DNA from: Candidatus Poribacteria bacterium
GTDB lineage: Bacteria > Poribacteria > WGA-4E > UBA9662
Direction: 5' to 3'
Assembly: GCA_002729015.1 (NCBI GenBank)
Contig: PBVO01000166.1
Coordinates: 1 to 38,447 of the forward strand
Length of the DNA stretch: 38,447 nt
Position numbers and translations under genes: made by a program. Positions 33,423 through 38,447 of this stretch are shown here, one piece after another. How positions within the stretch are numbered: position 1 is the stretch's first letter; each line of letters opens with the position of its first letter. The notes under the pieces are model-generated. The model had not been told where the DNA came from. It searched no databases and saw only the letters and a program-made list of their open reading frames with translations.

Positions 33423-34172
33423 ATGGCAGGACATTCCAAATGGGCTAATATACAGCACCGCAAAGGAGCTCAAGATGCAAAACGTGCTAAGCTCTTTGCA
33501 AAGCTTGTTAGGGAAGTCATTGTTGCTGCAAAACAGGGAATTCCTGACCCAGACCATAATGCACGTCTAAGGACAGCTATAGCGTCTGCAAGAGCACAAA
33601 GTGTTCCCAAAGATAATATTGATAGGGCAATAAAGAAAATTGCTGGTGGAGAAGAAGGTGCTGCATTAGAGGAAATCAGATATGAAGGTTATGGCCCTGG
33701 CGGTATAGCTGTTTTAGTTGATGCAGTTACGGATAACCGAAATAGAACAGCAGCAGAAATACGTTCAATATTTAATAAACACTCAGGAAATTTAGGTGAG
33801 ACTGGATGCGTTGCTTTTATGTTTAAGCGTGTCGGTACTATTCGATTTTCATCCGATGTTGCTACTGAGGAAGAGGTTTTTGAAGAAGCCTTAATTTTGG
33901 GTGCTTCAGATTGTGAAGTCGATATAGATGGTTATGAGGTAATTTGTGATCCAAATGATTTTGCTTTAGTAAGTGAAGGTCTCGAAAAATCATTTGGAAA
34001 ACCAAGTGGTGCAGGGCTTTCATGGCAAGCCCAAACCACAGTTGAAATTGATGGAGATTCAGCCGAGGTTTTATTTAAACTCTTAGAAGCGTTAGATGAT
34101 AGTGATGATGTTCAGCAAGTATCAGCAAACTTTGAGGTGGCAGATGAACTAATGCAAAGGTTGTCGGGTTGA
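33423..34172 (+). CDS. yebC: YebC/PmpR-family protein
   Basis: This encodes a 249-residue YebC/PmpR protein. MAGHSKWANIQHRKGAQDAK RAKLF is the invariant start; RYEGYGPGGIAVLVDAVTDN and NRTAAEIRSIFNKHSGNLG follow near residues 85-115, and a C-terminal ALDDSDDVQQVSANFEV ends it. The family was first called transcriptional regulators; recent work links some members to relief of ribosome stalling at proline motifs, and EF-P and a proline-rich TolA also occur here. It sits before ruvCAB as in many proteobacteria. Confidence 0.96.
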   Translation: MAGHSKWANIQHRKGAQDAKRAKLFAKLVREVIVAAKQGIPDPDHNARLRTAIASARAQSVPKDNIDRAIKKIAGGEEGAALEEIRYEGYGPGGIAVLVDAVTDNRNRTAAEIRSIFNKHSGNLGETGCVAFMFKRVGTIRFSSDVATEEEVFEEALILGASDCEVDIDGYEVICDPNDFALVSEGLEKSFGKPSGAGLSWQAQTTVEIDGDSAEVLFKLLEALDDSDDVQQVSANFEVADELMQRLSG

Positions 34173-34191
34173 GTTTTCTGGGGATAGGTTT

Positions 34192-34701
34192 TTGAGTAAA
34201 GCTCGTCGCTTGATAGGCTTAGACCCTGGTCTTCGTTTTACTGGGTGGGGTTTAATAGAAGTTGAGGGTAATCGACTTCATCACATTGATAGTGGTTATA
34301 TAGCCTCTGATAGTAACCTCGATATTTCAAGGCGACTGCAACAAATTCACGACGGGCTTTCAAGGGTTTTTGAGAATCATACTCCAGATGAGGCAGCAGT
34401 AGAGGAGACTTTTGTGAATAAAAATCCTAATTCAACATTAAAACTAGGACTCGCAAGAGGTATTGCCTTAGTTATACCAGCTATATTTGGTATTCCTGTG
34501 GCAGAATACTCTGCAAATACAGTAAAGAAATCTATTGTAGGAGCTGGCCATGCTACGAAAGAACAGATGGGTTTGATGGTAAAAAATATTTTGCCAGGTT
34601 GTGACCCACAAAATAGCGATGCTGCAGATGCACTAGCTCTAGCAATTTGCCACGCACATTTTTCTGAAACTAGACAAAAATGGCGTAAAGAAAATTATTA
34701 A
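34192..34701 (+). CDS. ruvC: Holliday-junction resolvase RuvC
   Basis: This encodes a 169-residue endonuclease that cuts four-way DNA junctions. IGLDPGLRFTGWG near residue 8 holds the first catalytic Asp, EETFVNKNPNSTLKLG near 70 the Glu, and QNSDAADALALAICH near 143 the last acidic pair. The start is TTG at 34192 with a GGGG-like site (TGGGGATAGG) upstream; no ATG lies in frame before the catalytic Asp. RuvA follows 18 bp after the stop. Confidence 0.96.
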   Translation: MSKARRLIGLDPGLRFTGWGLIEVEGNRLHHIDSGYIASDSNLDISRRLQQIHDGLSRVFENHTPDEAAVEETFVNKNPNSTLKLGLARGIALVIPAIFGIPVAEYSANTVKKSIVGAGHATKEQMGLMVKNILPGCDPQNSDAADALALAICHAHFSETRQKWRKENY

Positions 34702-34719
34702 CTATAAAGGTTAGTAACA

Positions 34720-35346
34720 ATGTTTGCAAAACTTACAGGACTACTAGACTCTAAGGGTGATAGTTGGGTAGTGATTGATGTAGGAGGAGTCGGCTACCTA
34801 GTCCAGTGTGGTACTCGGACTATTAATGAAATACCTGTTTCTGGTTCAAGCACTACTGTGTTTATAGAAACTGTAGTGAGGGAAGATGCTTTCCTCTTAT
34901 ATGGATTTTTGTCTACAGCAGATCGTGATTGGTTTCGTTTATTACTAAAAGTTAAGAATGTTGGTGCAAGAGTTGCACTGGGCATTCTTTCTTCTCTTCC
35001 TCCAGAAAATCTGTCTAACGCTATAGCGGCAAATGATCGTAATGCATTGACTTTGGCACCGGGAGTTGGTCCAAAACTTGCAGAAAGAATAATTTCTGAA
35101 CTTAAGGATAAAGTAATATTTTCCCCTGAAATTAATGTTGAGAAAAATAACTTTTCAAATTCGAAAGATCATAGTAGGCATCCCCTCGGATCTGAAATAA
35201 TCAAAGATACTGTATCAGCCTTGACAAATTTGGGCTATTCACCGGCTGAGTCTGTCGAAGTTGTTGGAAAAATAACACAGCATCTAGAAGAAAAAATAGA
35301 GATTAAATCCCTTCTGAGAATGAGTCTAAAGGAACTATCAAAATGA
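34720..35346 (+). CDS. ruvA: Holliday-junction binding protein RuvA
   Basis: This encodes a 208-residue RuvA, the tetrameric junction-binding partner of Ruv[21 protein letters not shown] and GVGYLVQCG form the OB fold, [20 protein letters not shown] and [12 protein letters not shown] the first helix-hairpin-helix, [19 protein letters not shown] the second. The C-terminal domain, [16 protein letters not shown], binds RuvB. The stop overlaps the ruvB start by 4 bases. Confidence 0.96.
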   Translation: MFAKLTGLLDSKGDSWVVIDVGGVGYLVQCGTRTINEIPVSGSSTTVFIETVVREDAFLLYGFLSTADRDWFRLLLKVKNVGARVALGILSSLPPENLSNAIAANDRNALTLAPGVGPKLAERIISELKDKVIFSPEINVEKNNFSNSKDHSRHPLGSEIIKDTVSALTNLGYSPAESVEVVGKITQHLEEKIEIKSLLRMSLKELSK

Positions 35347-36398
35347 CTAGTCATAAGGGTCGTGAAATCAATCCACAACATAATTTCGAAGATAGTTCAG
35401 AAGTCGCTCTTAGACCTAGGTCATTAAAAGAATTTATAGGACAAAAGGAACTTTGTGAGAATCTAGAAATTTTTATTAAAGCAGCATTAGATAGAAAAGA
35501 GCCCTTGGATCATGCATTGTTTTATGGGCCACCTGGATTAGGTAAAACTACTTTAGCTCAAATTGTATCAAACGAACTGGGAGCTGGATTTAGATCAACT
35601 TCAGGACCAGTCATTGCAAGGGCTGGTGATCTAGCGGCAATTCTTACCAATCTTAATGAGGGTGAGGTTCTTTTTATTGACGAAATTCATAGACTTAATC
35701 CTGCTGTTGAAGAAATTCTTTACCCAGCAATGGAGGATCGTGAATTGGATCTTGTTATAGGAGAGGGGCCAGCGGCTCGATCGGTCAGAATTGAACTTCC
35801 AGCATTTACCCTAGTAGGTGCAACAACTCGTTCGGGATTAATAACGACACCTTTACGCGAACGTTTTGGTATTCCTTTAAGGCTGAATTATTACAAAGAT
35901 CATGAATTGGAGACAATCATTATTCGAAATGCAAAATTATTAGATGTTCAGGTTAATCAATCAGGAGCAAGGGAAATTGCTCGACGTTCAAGGGGTACTC
36001 CCCGTGTGGCGGGAAGGCTGTTAAGGCGGGTTAGAGATTTTGCAACTGTTGGAGGCTTCAGTGAGGTAGACTCTATTATTGCAGATGAAGCACTTTCAAA
36101 ACTTGATGTTGATAGCCGTGGATTAGATCAGATGGACAGGCGTTTCTTAGAATGTATAGCTTTAAATTATGCAGGTGGTCCTGTTGGTGTTGAGACTCTG
36201 GCCGCGGCTTTATCAGAAGAACGAGATGCAATTGAAGAAATAATAGAACCCTATCTTATTCAACAAGGTTTTATCCAAAGAACTCCTCGCGGAAGAGTTT
36301 TGACCAAGATAGCCTATGAGCATTTAAAAATTAAGACACCAGATATTAAGAAGCAGCTTGAACTTATTGAAGAGAGCAAAAACAGTGAGCAGAATTGA
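35343..36398 (+). CDS. ruvB: Holliday-junction branch-migration ATPase RuvB
   Basis: This encodes a 351-residue AAA+ motor. [15 protein letters not shown] near residue 22, [14 protein letters not shown] near 60 (Walker A), [13 protein letters not shown] near 105 (Walker B), [20 protein letters not shown] near 155 (sensor 1 and arginine-bearing region), [20 protein letters not shown] near 215, and the winged-helix block [18 protein letters not shown] near 308 are all present. The start ATG overlaps ruvA, and ybgC overlaps its stop. Confidence 0.97.
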   Translation: MTSHKGREINPQHNFEDSSEVALRPRSLKEFIGQKELCENLEIFIKAALDRKEPLDHALFYGPPGLGKTTLAQIVSNELGAGFRSTSGPVIARAGDLAAILTNLNEGEVLFIDEIHRLNPAVEEILYPAMEDRELDLVIGEGPAARSVRIELPAFTLVGATTRSGLITTPLRERFGIPLRLNYYKDHELETIIIRNAKLLDVQVNQSGAREIARRSRGTPRVAGRLLRRVRDFATVGGFSEVDSIIADEALSKLDVDSRGLDQMDRRFLECIALNYAGGPVGVETLAAALSEERDAIEEIIEPYLIQQGFIQRTPRGRVLTKIAYEHLKIKTPDIKKQLELIEESKNSEQN

Positions 36399-36883
36399 GT
36401 ATTTTGAAAATGAAGAGATCACCAAAAACTCGATTTAAAAAAAATGATATTGATAAACAAGAATATAATGATTCGATTGAGGCACATCATGAATATTTTG
36501 TAAGGATATATTATGAGGACACAGACTCTGCAGGCATTGTTTATTATGCGAACTATCTAAAATTTGTTGAGAGAGCAAGAACAGAAATGATGAGATCCTT
36601 AAAGTTGACACATTCAGAGCTTAGAAAAAAATATAATATATTTTTTGCCGTGCGGAATTGTTCAATAGACTATTTGAGCCCAGCAAAAATTGATGATGGG
36701 TTATTAATAAGATCTTGGGTTAAAAGAATACTTGGAGCAAGCTTGTTGATTGATCATAAGATTTTCCTTGAGGACAAGTGCCTAGTCAACGTTTCACTGC
36801 GTTTAGCGGTTATGAATATAAATAGAAAACCAGTGCGTCTACCAGATAATTTACGTAAGTTATTTCTTGATCTGAATGCCTAA
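36395..36883 (+). CDS. ybgC: YbgC/Tol-Pal-associated acyl-CoA thioesterase
   Basis: This encodes a hotdog-fold thioesterase of 162 residues. [20 protein letters not shown] near residue 35 holds the catalytic Asp, [13 protein letters not shown] follows, and [20 protein letters not shown] continues the fold. The N-terminus has about 25 extra residues, and the true start may be ATG 36410 or further in, although TTG 36395 overlaps the ruvB stop. YbgC precedes tolQRA in most proteobacteria. Confidence 0.92.
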   Translation: MSILKMKRSPKTRFKKNDIDKQEYNDSIEAHHEYFVRIYYEDTDSAGIVYYANYLKFVERARTEMMRSLKLTHSELRKKYNIFFAVRNCSIDYLSPAKIDDGLLIRSWVKRILGASLLIDHKIFLEDKCLVNVSLRLAVMNINRKPVRLPDNLRKLFLDLNA

Positions 36884-36902
36884 CAGAGGAGAGTGATAAG
36901 AG

Positions 36903-37637
36903 ATGGAAACCAATTTTTTAGAGGAACAAATAGTGACTGGATCAATCTCTGTGCATCTATCTCCTTGGGAACTTTTTACTCAGGCGGACATAATTGTTCA
37001 GCTTGTCATGCTTATTCTAATTGGTTGTTCATTTTGGTCATGGGCCATTATTTTTGATAAAGTTATAAGATTAAGAAAACTCTCAAGCATGGCTGAGATG
37101 TTTGAAGAAAGGTTCTGGTCTGGTGGGTCCCTGGATGAACTATATGAAGAGATTAAATCTAATTCATTTCATCCAATGGCTCAAATATTTGTCTCGGCAA
37201 TGAAGGAATGGAAGCGTTTTTCTGATGGGACTTCTTTATCAGTCGCTGAAGCTAATGTAGATGGACTTCAGGAGCGTATAGCTCACAATATGAACGTTAC
37301 TGTAGACAGAGAAATTGGCAAGTTACAGAAATATTTAGGGTTTCTTGCTACTGTTGGTTCGACAGCACCCTTCATTGGACTTTTTGGCACTGTATGGGGC
37401 ATCATGAATAGCTTCCAATCCATTGCCGCAAGCCAAGATACCTCTTTGGCTGTAGTTGCTCCTGGTATAGCTGAGGCATTGTTTGCAACTGCATTAGGAC
37501 TGGTTGCGGCTATTCCAGCTGTAGTTGCTTATAATAAAATCAGTAGTGATCTTGATCATTATGCAGGGCGTTTGGATAGTTTCGGAATTGAATTTAGAGC
37601 TTTAATTTCTCGGCAATTAGAAGAAGGTTCCCGCTAA
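36903..37637 (+). CDS. tolQ: Tol-Pal system protein TolQ
   Basis: This encodes a 244-residue inner-membrane protein of the Tol-Pal stator. Membrane segments are near residues 30-50 (IVQLVMLILIGCSFWSWAII), 148-170 (YLGFLATVGSTAPFIGLFGT) and 185-210 (LAVVAPGIAEALFATALGLV). GSTAPFIGLFGTVWGIMNSF is the TolQ/ExbB signature. With TolR it uses the proton gradient to drive TolA during outer-membrane constriction. GAGGAGAG precedes the ATG. tolR begins at the last base of its stop. Confidence 0.96.
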   Translation: METNFLEEQIVTGSISVHLSPWELFTQADIIVQLVMLILIGCSFWSWAIIFDKVIRLRKLSSMAEMFEERFWSGGSLDELYEEIKSNSFHPMAQIFVSAMKEWKRFSDGTSLSVAEANVDGLQERIAHNMNVTVDREIGKLQKYLGFLATVGSTAPFIGLFGTVWGIMNSFQSIAASQDTSLAVVAPGIAEALFATALGLVAAIPAVVAYNKISSDLDHYAGRLDSFGIEFRALISRQLEEGSR

Positions 37638-38083
37638 TGGGAGTTCAACTTCAACCATCACGTTTACGACGCAATAGACGTTCTGGACATCGGCGTATTC
37701 CAATAAGTGAAATTAACGTTACACCCTTTGTTGATGTAATGTTGGTTCTGCTTATTATTTTCATGGTTACTGCACCTCTTCTCACATCTGGTGTTGAGAT
37801 AAATTTACCTGAAACAAATGCTGGATCTATAACTGAACCTGTTGAGCCCCTGACTGTTTCAATCAATTTAGATGGTAGAGTCTTCATTCAAGAAACAGAA
37901 ATAGAACTTGAAAACTTGGTGCCAAAGCTTATGGCGATAACTGAACGTAAAACAGATACTAGAATATACGTGCGTGGAGATAGCAGAATTGATTATGGGC
38001 GGGTTATGGTAATCATGAGTGCAGTTAGTAAGGCAGGATTCAGAAATGTTGCCCTAGTAACTGAAAAAATCAAGGCTCAGTAA
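37637..38083 (+). CDS. tolR: Tol-Pal system protein TolR
   Basis: This encodes a 148-residue TolR/ExbD protein. An Arg-rich N-terminus is followed by [20 protein letters not shown] then [16 protein letters not shown]; the Asp in PFVDVML is the conserved proton-pathway residue. The periplasmic domain ends in [20 protein letters not shown]. Start ATG 37637 overlaps the tolQ TAA by one base. Confidence 0.96.
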   Translation: MGVQLQPSRLRRNRRSGHRRIPISEINVTPFVDVMLVLLIIFMVTAPLLTSGVEINLPETNAGSITEPVEPLTVSINLDGRVFIQETEIELENLVPKLMAITERKTDTRIYVRGDSRIDYGRVMVIMSAVSKAGFRNVALVTEKIKAQ

Positions 38084-38092
38084 TTTTTACTT

Positions 38093-38447
38093 ATGAAAGC
38101 AAAGGGATGGATATTTTCTGGAGTTTTTCATGCTATAATTGTTGTGGTCGCTATATTGGGATTACCAGACCTTTTTGATGGAGAATCTGATCAATTGGTA
38201 GAGACAGTAGAGGTAGCCTTTGTAGAAATAGATCAGTTCAATAGTGTTTTCCCAGAGCCAGAACCGGTTCCAGAACCAGAGCCTGCGCCAGAGCCAGAAC
38301 CGGTTCCAGAACCAGAGCCAGAACCGGTTCCAGAACCAGAGCCAGAACCGGTTCCAGAACCAGAGCCTGCACCAGAGCCAGAACCAGAGCCTGCACCAGA
38401 GCCAGAACCAGAGCCTGCACCAGAGCCAGAACCGGTTCCAGAACCAG
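38093..38447 (+). CDS. tolA: Tol-Pal system protein TolA (partial, runs off the window)
   Basis: An open frame from ATG 38093 runs to the window end (118 codons). The N-terminus is [20 protein letters not shown] then ILGLPDLF: a short basic start, one membrane segment with the Ser-x(3)-His of TolA/TonB, and [11 protein letters not shown]. From about residue 54 the chain is a Pro-Glu repeat ([20 protein letters not shown] and so on) that should span the periplasm as a stiff rod. Position after tolQR makes it TolA; the PE rod is more like TonB than the long helix of E. coli TolA. The C-terminal domain is beyond the window. Confidence 0.88.
   Translation, partial: MKAKGWIFSGVFHAIIVVVAILGLPDLFDGESDQLVETVEVAFVEIDQFNSVFPEPEPVPEPEPAPEPEPVPEPEPEPVPEPEPEPVPEPEPAPEPEPEPAPEPEPEPAPEPEPVPEP
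38251..38447 (+). repeat. Tandem Pro-Glu coding repeat in tolA
   Basis: Units such as CCAGAGCCAGAACCGGTT and CCAGAACCAGAGCCTGCA repeat at the DNA level with few changes up to the window edge. Near-identical codon use suggests recent slippage expansion. The window may end here because the repeat breaks assembly. Confidence 0.85.

Noticed and set aside
38238..38420. Leftward Leu/Val/Ala repeat protein
   Set aside because: It is the antisense of the Pro-Glu repeat in tolA.

Overview
The window reads as an AT-rich alphaproteobacterial chromosome, probably a marine lineage. This is inferred from gene order and protein type: ruvC-ruvA-ruvB-ybgC-tolQ-tolR-tolA, a ZapA - 6S RNA - 5-formyl-THF cyclo-ligase locus, a tkt-gap-pgk-fba run, a cysteine-free L31 protein and a MotA-like/OmpA-like gene pair. 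By eye the core genes are about 38-40% GC. No tRNA or rRNA gene and no CRISPR array was seen. No stretch longer than about 300 bases lacks a gene or gene remnant.

Positions 1-6845 are a mosaic accessory region that starts at the 3' end of a glmS gene. In order it holds the GlmS C-terminus, a small DUF2306-like membrane protein gene bracketed by a perfect 16-bp inverted repeat, decayed large-serine-recombinase fragments, an N6-adenine DNA methylase gene broken by one in-frame stop, a GC-rich SDR gene, a broken type II restriction enzyme gene and a C5-cytosine methylase gene. The codons for the last residues of GlmS (SVTVE-stop) recur downstream. Two copies lie in a 40-bp direct repeat (39/40 identical) that brackets a 3.6-kb segment, and a third, weaker copy lies at 750-767. 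Differences from the glmS tail in the two strong copies are all at third codon positions. The best reading is an integration hotspot at the glmS end, used repeatedly, whose contents are decaying.

Positions 6846-16151 hold catabolic genes: a hydantoinase/oxoprolinase-type pair (hyuB, hyuA), several small proteins (ABM-like, PPOX-like, SnoaL-like, two unknown), then an acyl-CoA dehydrogenase - family III CoA-transferase - MaoC/HTD2-like hydratase set that looks like one CoA-thioester pathway.

Positions 16238-29881 hold rpmE, an exporter-type ABC transporter, and a long leftward series: tkt, gap, pgk, a small unknown gene, class I aldolase, thiE, efp, an inositol monophosphatase-family gene, an OmpA-like lipid-envelope protein, a MotA/TolQ-like protein and an OmpA/MotB-like protein. 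This joins central carbon metabolism, translation and cell-envelope functions. A strong palindrome inside the end of pgk may partly uncouple the downstream genes.

Positions 30091-38447 run rightward: a coiled-coil gene and zapA (division), 6S RNA, 5-FCL, a YmdB-like phosphoesterase, a methyltransferase, yebC, ruvCAB (Holliday junction processing), ybgC and tolQRA. TolA runs off the window inside a Pro-Glu repeat.
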